This document shows, piece by piece, positions 1 to 11,129 of a stretch of DNA of 64,000 nucleotides. Made by a program: the position numbers and the translations under genes. Where the stretch lies: contig NC_090712.1 in NCBI RefSeq assembly GCF_040954835.1, forward strand, positions 2,427,284 to 2,491,283, read 5' to 3'. Positions within the stretch are counted from its first letter, which is position 1; each line of letters starts with the position of its first letter. The DNA comes from Lepisosteus oculatus (taxonomy: Eukaryota; Chordata; Actinopteri; Semionotiformes; Lepisosteidae). The notes under the pieces are model-generated. The model had not been told where the DNA came from and did no database searches. It saw only the letters and a list, made by a program, of their open reading frames with translations.

Positions 1-999
1 GATACAGGTTGCGCGAGTGTGAAAATAACTGCTAGGTATGTTCAAGTTTGAATATACTTTGAATATACAGTTTTTTCTCCATGCATTTATTAGGAATATG
101 AAGTTAAATGGTTAAAAACCTCAGAGTTTTGCCATTTTGGGGTCTGCTTTGTCAATTTAAACCTGGGAGCTATGATGGTTTTGACTATACAGTAATACAG
201 CTCAAAATCACGACTGAGACGTGCACACAACACCTCGTATTTGAAAATCATTTAATCCTGTGCCCTGGAAAGAATGTTGCAAAAGTGACTGGGGGGCAGA
301 CAGGTGATATCTACACCCCCAGTTTTCCAGACAAGGAATGGGAAAACAAGATGCTCTCTTTATTCCTCTCATAATTTATTTTTGTACCTTTATTCCTCCC
401 TGAATTCTTCTAATACTAAAAAGTGTTGCTGTCCTGCAGCTGGCACCTCCACTTGTCAAGCAGAAGGAGTGTTTAAAAGACATCATAAAGATGTTGTGCA
501 ATAAGCATTAATAAACATGTATCAGACGACATGATATAGTTGTGAGCGGTACTCTCACTCTTTTCTGGGTGAAAAGGTGTCGCCTATTCATGGCTGCAGT
601 TTAAACCTGTGTCCTCTGGTCCGTGGTTCACTGTCCATTTGGAAGAGAAACACTGTGAGCATTCTGAATTCTTCTAATACTACTTGTTGTTGTGACTACA
701 TAACGCACTACAGAATTTCTGCACTGCAAAACCTTGAACCTGAACCTGTTGTCGATACAAATGTCAGCTGGTCTCTAGGCACGTGGCAGCAGATAATCAA
801 ATCAATTTTAGCAATGCACACACAAAGCATAGACAGAGTGCCCTGATTTAATGCAAAAATATTTAATAGGAAGTGATTTTATGATGTATAACAAGATAGA
901 TGCATGTCTGGGTGCTGTATAACTGAGTGCTAACAGCACCTGACTTGGTAGAATTTGATAGAAAAGGCACATGCAGCAGAAGTATTCCAAATTCCATAC
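1..999 (-). other. fam120b intron, left edge of window
   Basis: No coding block of fam120b or any other gene was recognised. It holds two exact copies of the 19-mer CTGAATTCTTCTAATACTA at 400-418 and 664-682, each followed by a TGTTG(C/T)TGT-like stretch, so an old dispersed repeat may be present. Confidence 0.6.
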
Positions 1000-1092
1000 C
1001 TTAATACCAGCGAGCTCTTCATGTGTCTTTTCACGAACACAGACAGCCTGGCTCACGTAAGCATTTACATCTTCCAGGCAAAGGCTTCTTTC
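1000..1092 (-). CDS. fam120b: fam120b fifth coding exon
   Basis: 93 bp, phase 0 at both ends: acceptor TGTTCCAG|GAAAG and donor TTAAG|GTATGG. It codes 31 residues, ERSLCLEDVNAYVSQAVCVR through GIK (489-519), matching human TLCLEDLHAFIAQALCLQ. It is the last fam120b exon I can find; nothing from 1 to 999 resembles the next expected segment. Confidence 0.92.
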
Positions 1093-4000
1093 CTGGAACA
1101 GAGGTTCGGAGAGATGAAAGACGTTCACTTTCATTTTGAGCCCCGGTACATAAACAGGTCAACTCCCAAAGCTTTTTCTGGCAGGGCAAGACTGACTCCA
1201 CCACGTCTTATTTCATTAACCCGCGGCAGATCTGTCCACACGATGCTGATGCCAGCACATTTCTGCCACACAACAGCAAGCCATAGAAAAGACTGACAAT
1301 TGGTCATAATGAACTTCAGAGTTGGAGCTCAGATTCAGCCCTGAAGCAAACTGCTGGAAATATAACTCTAAAGGTGTTCTCATATAGGAACCAGCAAAGG
1401 TTTATTCCATGCTAAAAAGAGAAGAAAAGGAACACAACGTTTCGGCCGTGGAGCCTTCTTCAGGTCAGAGCCTTCTTTGGCATTCTAATACAGGTTCAGA
1501 ATATAAGCAATTTCCAACCAGGTAGTCGTAAGGAGTATTGATACCTACTGGAAATGAATCAAGTGACCATGTAAAAAATGATATTGGGAAAAGGAGATTC
1601 GTTTTTGAAGATGTCCCAGTTTCTCACGAGCCACTCGCCCCCTGGGGATATGGAAAAGCTAGTGTGGTTGGTGAACAGAACGGGCGCCTGCAACACCAGG
1701 CATGTCCCCTACCTGCAAGGCAATGTAGGTGACCAGGCAAACGACAGCCGCTAAAGGGGACTCTAGCTTCTCCAGCTCTTCTGCCAAGTCCAACAGGTCA
1801 AAAACCGCCAGGAAGGTGGAGAAACGGAGGGCTTTTGTCTCCGGAGCCTCGCTGAACCACAGAACTTTCAAATCTGGGGTTCCCTCTTTAGAAAGAAATA
1901 TAACAAAATGATGAGATCTTTAAGAGCACAATAGCAGATGCTTTGATCTGAGGGTGATTCCAGAGGCTGGGGGCTGAGCTAGGAATTTAAAGCTATTGCC
2001 GTGAGGGCTCCACATGCTTCTGAGTTTTAGGTCTCACTGGGATACAAGTAGGCTGAATACACAGCTAAGAGTAACACACACCGAATGCAGCCGGGCTCCC
2101 AGTGAAAAGCCCAGTGATTTAAGCACTGAACCCCCTAGACTGTTATTTGAATTACAGGACAATATTTTCAAGATGATTTAAAAAACATCAGCCCCCTTCA
2201 TTCTGAAAGTGCGATGTAAAATGTAAAGCTTGATATACAGAAATTGGCAAGGAAGATATCAAAAGGAGAATTTTCTTTTCAGTGTAGCACAGCTTTGGGG
2301 AAAAAAAAAGGTCACTTTATCATAAAGCATGAGCTGTATCTGAACATTAACGTGGGCTTTTCTGACATTATTCTGTCCCAGAACCATCTTAGAGACGAAG
2401 CTGTGACAACTTTATTTTCAACAGGCCAACCAAAAGAAAAAAATAATATTCTGAGGTAGCAGGATGCAAATATACAATCTATGTTATCAGTCTGTTAATT
2501 CGTGGATGCAGCTGTAAAGGATAACCTAGGTACAAAGACACATCTTTCATTTCAGCTACTAAGCAACTATGTTTATCACTTTGTTTGCCTAATTAGTGGG
2601 TGAGCAGAGATAACTCACACCTTTCTTAGCAACCAGATTCTGTTCCTCTTTCAGTGTGTTTTCAAAGCCTTTGAGCAGCATCTGATAAGATAAACTAGTT
2701 TAAACATTGCTATAACAGCCTTTTAGCAGCTCTGTTAGTAATCTCTAATCGCCTGACAGGATAATCAGAGCCCATTGAAGGAGTCACTTCAAGCCTGCAG
2801 GGTCCTAGGAAATTGCAGGATTCGCTGTTCCGCTGCAAGCTGAGGACTACCTGGTTGAGGATTCCCAGCCCTGGCTCCGGCGGTGCCCTGCCAGTTATGT
2901 CTCTGTCACCTAGTGACAAGACTCTCAATGTCTGTATCTCCTATCACAAACGGGACAGAGCCTTAGCATCTTCTTTGAAAGGACAGTCTATCTGATTCTG
3001 TGGCTGTATCTGTGGGTGCTGCTGGAAGCTGGCACTAAGCCATTTTGAGCTCAGACATGCAGAGAAACACAACAGCAAGGACCTTCTTTACAACATTCTG
3101 CAGGGGTGCAGAGGAGCACTACCTAAGCTACATATCCTCTTAAAAACACTGGCTTCTTTCAATTTTGAAACAGCAGGTGCAACGGATGTTTGTCCAAAAA
3201 TTGCTATTTGGCTGGTGACTTGAAAGGAATACAGCCACATCCTCACGTGCAAAATGAAAAGCATTGGGTACAGTACATCTCAGTTTCCTTATTGATGTTT
3301 CTCTCCTATTTTGCCCAAGTATGTTGCCCCACATTGTAAAGTTTCCATGCAAGTGATCCTGTCTCCAGATGTCTCTTGCATCATTCCTAACCTGCAGAAG
3401 AGGACAGTGGAGTCACCCAGGCCTACTCCGCTGCACACAACAGACAGCATGAGACACAAGGAGACGGGCAAGACTGCATGCTGCGACGTTTTTCAAAGCT
3501 GCACACCCCACTGGGTATCTGACCAAGTCGAGAAACGGAGGGGTAAGAGTGTCAACGACATCGTGCCTCGTACCCGGGAGGCTCAGGGGAGCGGGCGTGA
3601 CGAGGTCTGGCTGCCGGAGCGAGTTGCCACGATAGACGAACCACTCCTTCACCGCAGGGGCTGGACCGCTGTCGCCTGAGAGCCGAGAGACAGAAGTGTG
3701 TCATGACAAAACAATAGCGCACACATTAGGCCGGGCTCCTCACAGTCACCGCACGTGTGGGTGAAAAACAATAGAGCTTCTAAAAATGGAGCATCAGACA
3801 GGAGGGGAAGCTGCACGGGGAATAATTGAGACAGGATAATGAAAAGAGACCCAGCGCTGAGCTACAGCTTCTCTCACACGTCTCTCCAGGACAAATAATT
3901 CCTTACACTTATATAGCGCCTTTCCGGACACCCCACTCAAAGTGCATTACAGGTAATGGGGATTCACCACCACCAGCGTGCAGCCCCACCTGGATGATGC

Positions 4001-6002
4001 AACATTGATGATGCTGTACCAGTACGCTCATCACACACCAGCTCTCAGTGGGGAGGAGACCAGTGATGAAGCCAATTCAGAGATGGGGATTATTAGAATT
4101 TGGCCAATACACCAGGCTGGACACACCTATTCCTGAGTCAGCCTGGGAAAGGATACATCCCGACTACTTTACAGGTTGACTTTTAGACACACAGAGCACT
4201 TGACACCTCTCTGTAGCCACACAGTCACCTCTGTGGTGCCGACTTCATTGCTCACCCACACAAGTTCACCTTGCTTTACTGCAAAGAGGATTCCGTATAT
4301 GCGTTCTCTTGCGGGTCGGAAAGTGATTGCCTGCCCAGGAAACTCGGTGTCCTCTTCATCTTCAAGCGTGTTGCTACAGTCAACAACACCAGCAGACAGA
4401 ACGTCGAAAACCATAAAAGATTCAGCTCTTACGTGTTGTTCTTTGGCTGCCTTAAAAACAAACAAACAACCAAATAAGCCTCATTTCATTTTTTTTTCTA
4501 CTTCATATTTTTGCATTTTCAGGGCAGATGAACACAACTGACAAGCATGAACGAATACGGCTGGTTCCAAAAAGGCATCTGGTGCATTTTTGGTACCTCT
4601 AAATGTATTAAGAGTACGAGCAACCACAGTGGCAAAATCTTTCTCAATATTGTGCCAGTATTTGTTTTCATCAACATATAAAAAAGGATGTTTAGTTGGA
4701 CTGCCATATAAGCTGGAGCCGGGCTGTAAATTCGTTACAGTTTTCTTACAACTTAACTGAAATGTAACTATAATCGTACGTCTCCTTTCTGCTGACACTA
4801 GAACAGCTGTCGCAAAGGTTGCTGCAGGGCTGTTTAAGAGCTGCCCCATTAAAGGGATACACGCGCAGATATGAGACAAGTTCTGAAGGCAGCTACTGGG
4901 AACAGGCATGTCTACGTTCAGTGGCGCTGATCTTTTCTCATGAGGAAACAAGAGCAACAGCAATATTTCACAGGGCAGCTCCCCGCAAGGTTACCTGCAG
5001 AACGTCATGACTGGAATACCTTTCCAGAGAGTTCATGGATTCAGAGGAAGGGGGCTCACTTCCAGAGGGAACCCACGGGGACTGCTGATTGGGAAGGAGG
5101 TACATCCGCACTCCTTGCTCCAGTACAGCCTGGTCTGCCTCGGATAAAGGCAGCTCGCTGATCCCACCTCTTGAGCAGCAGTGACTAGAGATGAAGTCGG
5201 CCACTGCCAACACTTTATCTGCAGGCGTCGAGGCCCCTGGGTGTTTCTGCCGATAGGCTGCCAGGCACTTGTTCCGCAGTCCCTCCAGGCGGCCCTGCGG
5301 CACGACGTCGTTGCCCAGGATGCAGGCAAGAAGCGGGAGGTCGCTCTGGCGGAGCCGCAAGGCCCGGCACAGATTTTCCCGGGAGAACAGAACCGTCTCC
5401 ATGCGCTCGAGCCGGAGCTGGCTCACGGAGAGGTAGGGAACGCTGTCGTAGATGAGGAAGTCCGTGTCCTGCCCCAGGATGCCCATGCAGTCGTGCAGGG
5501 CAGCGTAGCCAGCGATCTCGTAGTCGGCCTCGCGCACGGAGCACCGCGTCTCCGCGCCCAGGGCCTTCAAGGCGAATCTCGAAAACGTAGCCAGACCCGA
5601 GGGGAGGCAGAACATCTCCCTGCCCGGCTGCCGGCCGTGGGCCTTGACGTAGCGGAAAGCGCCGCGGATCTCCCGGCCGTGCCGCAGCCTGCGCTGCGCC
5701 CACTCCGCCCTCTTGGCCTCCTCCACCGCGCCGTCGAAGACGAACACCAGCCGGATGCCGGCCTCCGCGAAGGCCCCGGCGAAGCTCTCCAGGACGCGCG
5801 TGTACTCCCGCCACTGGCCGCCGTGGACCCAGGCAGCGCAGGAGTACCAGTGTCTCAGGCACGCCGTCCCGTCCACCACCAGCGTCGGGGGGCGGCCGGG
5901 CCGGGCTCGGCGACGCTGCTCGGCCATCTCCTTCAAGTTCACCGCCACGCACGTCCCGGGACAGGCGTTTTCCACGAAGCCCTGCAGGCCCTTCACTCCC
6001 AT
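1000..6002 (-). CDS. fam120b: fam120b, 5' part of the coding region (five exons, 3' end outside window)
   Basis: Spliced minus-strand CDS: 6002-4995, 4450-4270, 3675-3574, 1885-1713, 1092-1000, giving 519 residues before the window ends. All junctions are GT-AG and in phase. The protein starts MGVKGLQGFVENACPG and follows human FAM120B (constitutive coactivator of PPAR-gamma) block by block: GGQWREY, FVFDG, LPSGLA, EADYE, DTDFLIYD, ILGND, CSNTLEDE, KEWFVYRGN, LESPLAAVVCLVTY, LCLED. The N-terminal part is a PIN/XPG-like fold with acidic residues visible at D44, D90, D160, D179 and D181. The family acts in transcriptional coactivation and RNA-related roles; a nuclease activity is not established. 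The segment that carries long acidic repeats in human is essentially absent here. The remaining C-terminal exons should lie left of position 1. The gene is divergent from dll1, as in human. Confidence 0.95.
1093..1712 (-). other. fam120b intron with one hammerhead-like repeat
   Basis: Intronic by the flanking splice sites. The only recognisable content is the repeat copy at 1387-1463, listed separately. Confidence 0.8.
1387..1463 (-). repeat. dispersed repeat with hammerhead-like core, copy 1
   Basis: Read on the minus strand it runs CTGAAGAAGG, a short stem (GGCT-CCAC-GGCC), GAAACGTTGTGTTCC, a pyrimidine stretch, then AGCATGGAATAAACC. The same ordered blocks recur at 11.6-11.8, 58.9 and 60.0 kb. 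The order CUGANGA / stem / GAAA is that of the hammerhead catalytic core, which is known from Penelope-like retroelements. Assignment to that class is inference. Confidence 0.65.
1713..1885 (-). CDS. fam120b: fam120b fourth coding exon
   Basis: 173 bp between acceptor TTCTAAAG|AGGGAAC and donor TGCAG|GTAGGG. It codes GTPDLKVLWFSEAPETKALR through VTYIALQ (residues 432-488). It matches the human segment GTPSLKILW through LLIYLFVQ, with a leucine-rich helical character. Confidence 0.94.
1886..3573 (-). other. fam120b intron, no features recognised
   Basis: Unremarkable sequence between confident fam120b exons. ORFs here are short and share no motif with known families. Confidence 0.75.
3574..3675 (-). 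CDS. fam120b: fam120b third coding exon
   Basis: 102 bp between acceptor CTCTCAG|GCGAC and donor CCCGG|GTACGA. It codes DSGPAPAVKEWFVYRGN through LSLP (residues 398-430 with split codons at both ends). KEWFVYRGNSLRQPDLV matches human KEWFVYPGNPLRHPDLV. Confidence 0.93.
3895..4150 (-). repeat. 3' part of 5S-headed SINE family
   Basis: On the minus strand it ends with a tail reading through GTGCATTACA-type bases, CTTTGAGTGG and GCGCTATATAAGTGTAAGG. It aligns block by block with the 3' half of the longer copy at 38228-38748 (AGTGATGAAGCCA, TTCAGAGATGGGGAT, CACACACCAGC on the plus strand). It is a 5'-truncated copy lying inside a fam120b intron. Confidence 0.8.
4270..4450 (-). CDS. fam120b: fam120b second coding exon
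   Basis: The acceptor is TTTTTAAG|GCAGCC and the donor is CAAG|GTGAAC. It codes AAKEQHVRAESFMVFDVL through FAVKQ (residues 337-396 plus one base). The block AESFMVFDVLSAGVVDCSNT matches human AESYLVYNIMSSGEIECSNT. A stronger-looking donor 16 bases further on (TGTGG|GTGAGC) was rejected because it breaks the frame with the next exon. Confidence 0.92.
4451..4994 (-). other. fam120b intron 2, mostly open in one frame
   Basis: This 544-bp intron is open on the minus strand from 4963 to 4481 (160 codons), in the same frame as the following exon but closed by a stop just upstream of its acceptor. No family motif was recognised, and no convincing donor lies before the stop, so I treat it as intron. 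Confidence 0.6.
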
Positions 6003-6010
6003 CGCGGGGA
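4995..6010 (-). CDS. fam120b: fam120b first coding exon (PIN/XPG-like domain)
   Basis: The start codon is at 6002-6000 and the exon codes residues 1-336. I chose MGVKGLQGF rather than an upstream in-frame ATG at 6020 because the family begins MGVxGLQGFV and because an acceptor (polypyrimidine tract, then AG at 6012-6011) lies 9 bases before this ATG. The ATG at 6020 would therefore be intronic, and a non-coding 5' exon should lie at higher coordinates. The exon ends CAG|GTAACC at 4995. It is very GC-rich and CpG-rich compared with its surroundings, so the antisense strand is also open for 292 codons; that is a shadow. Confidence 0.95.
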
Positions 6011-6326
6011 CTGCAACCAAAAACGATTTAGAAGAACAAACAGGAAATGGGCCGGATGAGTCGGCGGTAACGACGTCGCTGGGAGGAAGGAAGCTTTCTT
6101 GGTCCGGCTTCCCAGAGGAACGAGCACGGACGGCCAGCGTGAAAGAGGAACTATTTTCATATTTCAGGGTTACTGCCTATCTAACCACAATGAAAGTAAA
6201 ATGCACGCAGTCATGTGTGAAACCTCTGGTTTACATCACCAAATAGACACAATTTCCAGGTACACGCAGCAGTATGTTCTGTAATTCAGAACGAGGCAAT
6301 AAAACTTCCAGTGACGTGATGCTGCC
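6011..6326 (-). promoter_or_regulatory. fam120b upstream acceptor and CpG-rich flank
   Basis: TTTTTGGTTGCAG at 6023-6011 is a good splice acceptor 9 bases before the start codon, implying a non-coding first exon upstream. The CpG-rich patch at 6050-6130 could hold part of the promoter, but I could not locate the first exon or a start site. Confidence 0.4.
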
Positions 6327-6605
6327 TTATAAGATAAGATTAAATCACTTTATTGGCCCTATACAATTTCTTGCATTAGGAATTTGTCTTTTCGCATACC
6401 CCAGCTTGCTCTCCATGAGACACACAGACAGGGAGAGAAGCTGGGGGTCAGAGCACAGGGTCAGCCATTTATACAGCACCCCTGCAGCAGCTGGGGTTAA
6501 GGGCCTTGCTCAGGGGCCCAACGGAGTAGGATCCCTCTGCCGCCCGCGGGATTTGAACCGGCAACCTTCCAGCCACAGGCGAAGATCCTTAGACACAGTG
6601 CCACA
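6327..6605 (-). repeat. tRNA-derived SINE, V-SINE-like, copy A
   Basis: Read on the minus strand: a tRNA-like head with B box GGTTCAAATCC, then CCTGAGCAAGGCCCTTAACC, CAGCTGCTGCAGGGG, TATAAATGGCTGACC, and a tail ending CCAATAAAGTGATT. Two further copies lie at 20161-20428 and 59496-59766. The central GAGCAAGG...TTAACCC block is typical of V-SINE elements of fishes. Confidence 0.88.
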
Positions 6606-8464
6606 TTGTAAACAAGCAGGCTTGTGAATACATCTCTTTTAATCCAATAGAAATATTGCTTTTGATTTCAAGACAGTTTTGCTGACAAATGCTACGTACT
6701 TAACTCTGCATGCAGATCACATTGGAACATTTCTTTCCGGAAAATGTCTTCTGCACATCCTGTACTTAATTCTCTCGTACATCGCATTACATTAGTCATC
6801 ACAGGGACTAGTGAGCAGGAAGGGCCGCATCGCGTCACAATTCGTGGGACCTCGACTGCGAGTTTGCGACAACGTGGCCACTTACATTACTTTCACAAAG
6901 TTCACAACTGTGTGCTTAATTCAAAATTTGTACAATTTTTGTTACCAAAATTTTAGAACGCGTCTGAGAAATTGGGACTGCAGTTCCCCTTTCACCGATA
7001 CTTGAGGTGTCAGATACGAAAGAAGGACGCGCGATTCAGATATTTCATACACAAATCTCTCACACAAACACTAGCAGAACCTTTGAAGCAGAGACATTGT
7101 GCTACAAAAATAAACAGGATAATATGGGATACTGCCGTCGTTTGACACAGAGCATTAAGACAAAGCGCAGGGAAATGGTTAAAACACAGCAAAAGTAGCG
7201 ACAATTTAGAGGAAAAAAAACACTGGGCAGAGGATGGTGTACAGTATATGTAAATTGTTTTCAGATTTTGATAACGTGTATGTTTTGCATGTGTGGAAGT
7301 GTCTTCCTGCTGTTTATTCAAGTTACATTGTAAATCCTGTGCAGGAGTAGGACTCTTTACGGTGGAATTGCTCGCTTGAAGGGGGATAAGGACTCTCCAG
7401 GGCCGAGTTTGATGGACGGTGTAATACGATGTTGTGAAGACTGAATGAAACCTGGTCAGGAAAGTGGTCTTTGCACTGGGAATTCTGTAAAATAACTGAG
7501 TTCCATTATTTGTTTGCTGAAGGGAAGGCACTGCAATGATCAACTCTAAAAAAACAAACAGCACTTTTCCTTTCTTTTCCAGCCAGAGCTCAAGGTCCTA
7601 ACTTCAGATGCCTAACTGAAATTTAAAGACCCTTTGAAATTTCAAATTAACTAAAACAATAGACGAGCTGAAAACGCAGTCTCTTGAGGGCCTATCAGCA
7701 ACCTTTTAAGCACATACCGTGATCACCCATCTGCTCAGTTTACCACTTCCCACGTCTTCAGCAAATGGGACGTTAAAGATAAATAGGAAATCTGCTTACT
7801 CTGTTACACAGTCCAATCCTTGTTCCTAAGAGAACACGTTTCACAGACCTTATAATATAATGTGGGCTCCTTTCGCCGACGCGTCTGTATAAGGAAGGCA
7901 CGGCAGCATTTATTATAGATACACTTAGGCATTTTACATTTTTCTTAATTACTCACGTATTTTTTTTAAAAAAAACGGTCTTTCGTGGGCGGTAAGATCA
8001 AATGAAATGAAATGAAAATGAAAGTTGTGACGGTGCTTTTTAAGTCTACGATCTTTTGGAAACGGTGACAAAACAAGCTCCGCATGCCGGACGAGCTGAG
8101 CTACAGTACCTACCCAAGGAATTCAGGAGCCTTATGTTAATGTGCTGCTACTATGCGGGATTTATTAACGCCTTCACGGCACTCTCCATGCGGATAAACA
8201 TACAGCCCTAATCTGGGAAATATCCCGTTGTTATTCCAATGACACACGCAATTACGATACATTATGTATCCGCTTCCGGTTTGTCTGCCGTTCCTTGCGT
8301 CACCAAGTGGCTATAAATGGAACAGAGAGCGAAAAATACCGTAAGTCTTAGAAAAGTGCAAACTAGAAACATCACTGCTAACATCAACCAGGCTGCAAAC
8401 ACAGATCAGGAGAATGGGAAAACTTTTAGACTAAATCCGGATAAAGACAGTGAGAATGGGTATT
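6606..8464. other. intergenic, no gene recognised
   Basis: Moderately AT-rich. The minus strand is open for 184 codons at 7564-7010, but the product is low-complexity in character with no family match. At 8270-8310 there is an ETS-type CCGGAAGC on the minus strand and a GTGACGCAA motif, a weak candidate for a fam120b promoter. Confidence 0.4.
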
Positions 8465-8960
8465 TCATTTAAAGTAGTAGTTTTCGAATGGAACACGGGA
8501 CATGTAATGATTGGTTTTACTTAATAGCAAAATATCATTTGTCCCATCTAGCTCATTTGGTTTTCGGTTGTTAACTGTTCCGAGGAACCAAGATATCACA
8601 GCTCGGCTGAGTAGCTTGTTCCATGCGCCCACTACTCTTTGTGCAGAAAGGTGTGTACTCGGCTTTAAAGGCGCTTTCCTACATTTTCCAATTGTTACCT
8701 CTGACTCGAGTTTCAATACTGATTTGGTAGACGTCCAGTAGATTGATGTTGTCGGGTTTTTTTTTGAAGATTTTAAATGCTTGAATCAAATTACCTCGTA
8801 GTCTTCTCCGTTGTAGACTTAAACGATCACGGTTTTTTTTCAGCGTGTACGAGTACAGAGCCACGTTTTTAATCTTTGTGACCAAAAATTGTACAAAGTA
8901 TTTTAAGCGAGGTCTTATTAGGGCATTGTATAGTTTTATCATAACTGGCCGAGATACAAA
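8465..8960 (-). pseudogene. decayed 3' end of a CR1/L2-type LINE reverse transcriptase ORF
   Basis: Minus-strand frames contain LYNALIRPRLKYFVQF, then LQRRRLRGNLIQAFKIFKKK, then in another frame SAQRVVGAWNKLL. These are the ordered C-terminal blocks of CR1/L2-class non-LTR elements (LYxALVRPxLEYCVQFW, LExRRLRGDLIEVFKI, FFxQRVVxxWNxLP). A frameshift separates the last two blocks, and the expected residues between the first two are partly deleted, so the copy is dead and old. Confidence 0.8.
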
Positions 8961-10990
8961 TTATTTAAACGATATATCGGAACATTTTCCTTTTTACTTC
9001 TCCTCCATTTTGTCTAAATAAAAACAATGCGTCAACATAATTACCTAAATCTTTCTCATAAGTAGTGTCTTCAAGATAGGCGTTTCCCCTTATGGTTGGC
9101 ATTGAAAATAAGGGAAAAAAAAGTTTTCTTCTTTAAAACAGTACAGTAGGCTCTGAACGTTACTGGCCAATAGCGTTTTACAGAGACGTAGGGAATACTG
9201 TCACGAAAGTCCATCCATGAGAATTGTCTTCTGCAGGCTGTTCAATTTCCTTTAGTTAAAGAATAAAAGAACACAGATTTAATTTATGACGAAACGCGGA
9301 CTAAAAAGGATTTCAACTAAAACTGTTGGAGCTAGCAGGCTTCGTTTTATACCTGCAGTATTGATTAGAATCCACTAATTTGTATCATGTATCGAGCTTA
9401 AAAATGTCTTGTTGTTGTGACATTAAAGAATATGCATTATTGCATCCTTCAATAAATGTCACTTCTAGACATTATCTTTTCTTTTTATATGGGATTTTAA
9501 TGATGACGTGATAAATCATTCAATCCATAAACACTCAGCCCAGGTAAATCTCTTTAAAAAAAAGATACTGAGATATATTTCGCTGGATTGGTAAAATAAA
9601 ATTTAAATGCCTTCACATGTGTGCATAAAAATGAGCTATGATACAACCATTTGTAGAGCAATTTTAGCTGGTGAGGAGTTAAATAACAGAACATATCTTT
9701 CCCCGGGAGTAAAGATTAATATATTTGGTTACTGTGTGGACACATAGCCGGTCTATTGTAATGGTGTCTTGGAAGGTGTGAATAGGAACGGGACATATGC
9801 AGTCTATCACCGCAGGTGCCTACATCTGTTCTCCTCTAAGGCAGATGCTCTCAGAAACTTGGAAAGCAATTCTAAAGGAGATCCGCCCCTTTTAAATCCT
9901 CCATTCATAACCCTAGCGCTCTTCAGTAATCCAGATTGCACTGCTAGCGAACCAGGGTGGCCTCATTAAAAGAGCTGGCGAACTGCAGGCACTTCAGCAT
10001 CCAACTTGGAAAAGTGTTCCTCGCAATTATTCCCTTAATACGAAATCAAAACAAAATCTTTGAGGTGTCTAAGACAATGTCTTATAAATTGCCATCTCAG
10101 TAAGTAACCAGTTGCATGAACTGATCCATAGAATTCCGGACATTTAGACTGAGAAGGATTGTTTACCATAAACACACTAAATGCCTTTCACAGACTACAC
10201 AACCCAAGTGTCTACGCACTGTTTGCGGTGGTAAATGTGCAGTCAGAAGCCTTTTAAAACGCATTTGGCATGAAACGATAATAGATACCGCCAAAAATAC
10301 AAATGCATTTAAGTAAAATGAAAGCGAAAACATTCATTTTAGAAAGCAATCGCGATCAATTAACATTTCGCAAATAGGTGAAACACAGTTAACCATCCTA
10401 AAACAAGCAGCCCCCCCCAAACAAAACACGCGCTCTCAAACTCCTTTCAGATCGCTCCTATTTCATTCATCAGCTTCATCATCACAGTTAAACAAGACTC
10501 GGAACACAATCGGATCAAGAAAAGATCTTCCATTTTTATCCATTACTAGAATAAGTTTCAGTGACGGGGAGAAAGGGAGGGGGGGACTGAAGGATTCAAT
10601 GGGAAACTTTTGTTCCAGGGTCCTAGACAATTTATAGCCTGAGACTTTTAAGAGCTTTCCGTCCATTAATTCTTGAATGTAACCCTTCCCTTTTTTTAAA
10701 AAAAAGAACCAAAAAGCAGTGATAGGTCTGAATTCCTTTCTCCCGGACAATTCGTTACAGGACAGTAACACTTTCGGGAAATGTCTTTTGAATTGGCGGA
10801 ACAGTTAACGGGCGTCCTGATAACGTCATGATCTTGACGCCCGAGAAGGGGGGATAATTCAGCCTCTCTATTGAACGGACTCGCGCCTGATGTCGACGGC
10901 GATCTGTCGGTGCGGAGACGCGCAGCCTGTTGTCGCCCAGCCCCTGGCTACGTGTAGGCCTGTGGACGAGCACATGGGCTGAAAATGTGC
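8961..10990. other. intergenic, no gene recognised
   Basis: AT-rich, without coding signal. No repeat family recognised apart from short A/T runs. Confidence 0.5.
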
Positions 10991-10992
10991 CC

Positions 10993-11129
10993 TGGGGGGC
11001 TGGGGTGTGTGTGGGTGGGGGTGGGGGCAGGACAGGCAGATGTTCTGTGGCAGACATCGGCACGCGACTGCCCTCAACTCTGCAGAACCTTCAAAACTCT
11101 CCCAGCGTCCCCCCCACACCCCAGCCCCC
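10993..11129. other. G-rich tract and matching C-rich inverted repeat
   Basis: The plus strand has G runs of 6, 4, 3, 5 and 5 within 10994-11028, a potential G-quadruplex. GGGGGCTGGGGTGT at 10995-11008 is exactly complementary to ACACCCCAGCCCCC at 11116-11129, so the two sides could also pair across about 107 bases. Confidence 0.6.

Noticed and set aside
955..1296. Plus-strand peptide EPRYINRSTP resembling a FAM120B segment (DYINPRAV)
   Set aside because: Wrong strand for fam120b and the similarity is only a few residues.
4255..4270. Alternative fam120b donor TGTGG|GTGAGC
   Set aside because: Stronger by eye, but joins out of frame to the next exon, while CAAG|GTGAAC keeps the frame and the human alignment.
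5215..5952. 245-codon minus-strand ORF in a second frame
   Set aside because: Out-of-frame shadow of the same fam120b exon.
5181..6059. 292-codon plus-strand ORF
   Set aside because: Antisense shadow of the GC-rich first coding exon of fam120b, which has clear homology and splice sites on the other strand.
7010..7564. 184-codon minus-strand ORF
   Set aside because: No motif and composition like the surrounding AT-rich DNA; conservation would be needed to revive it.
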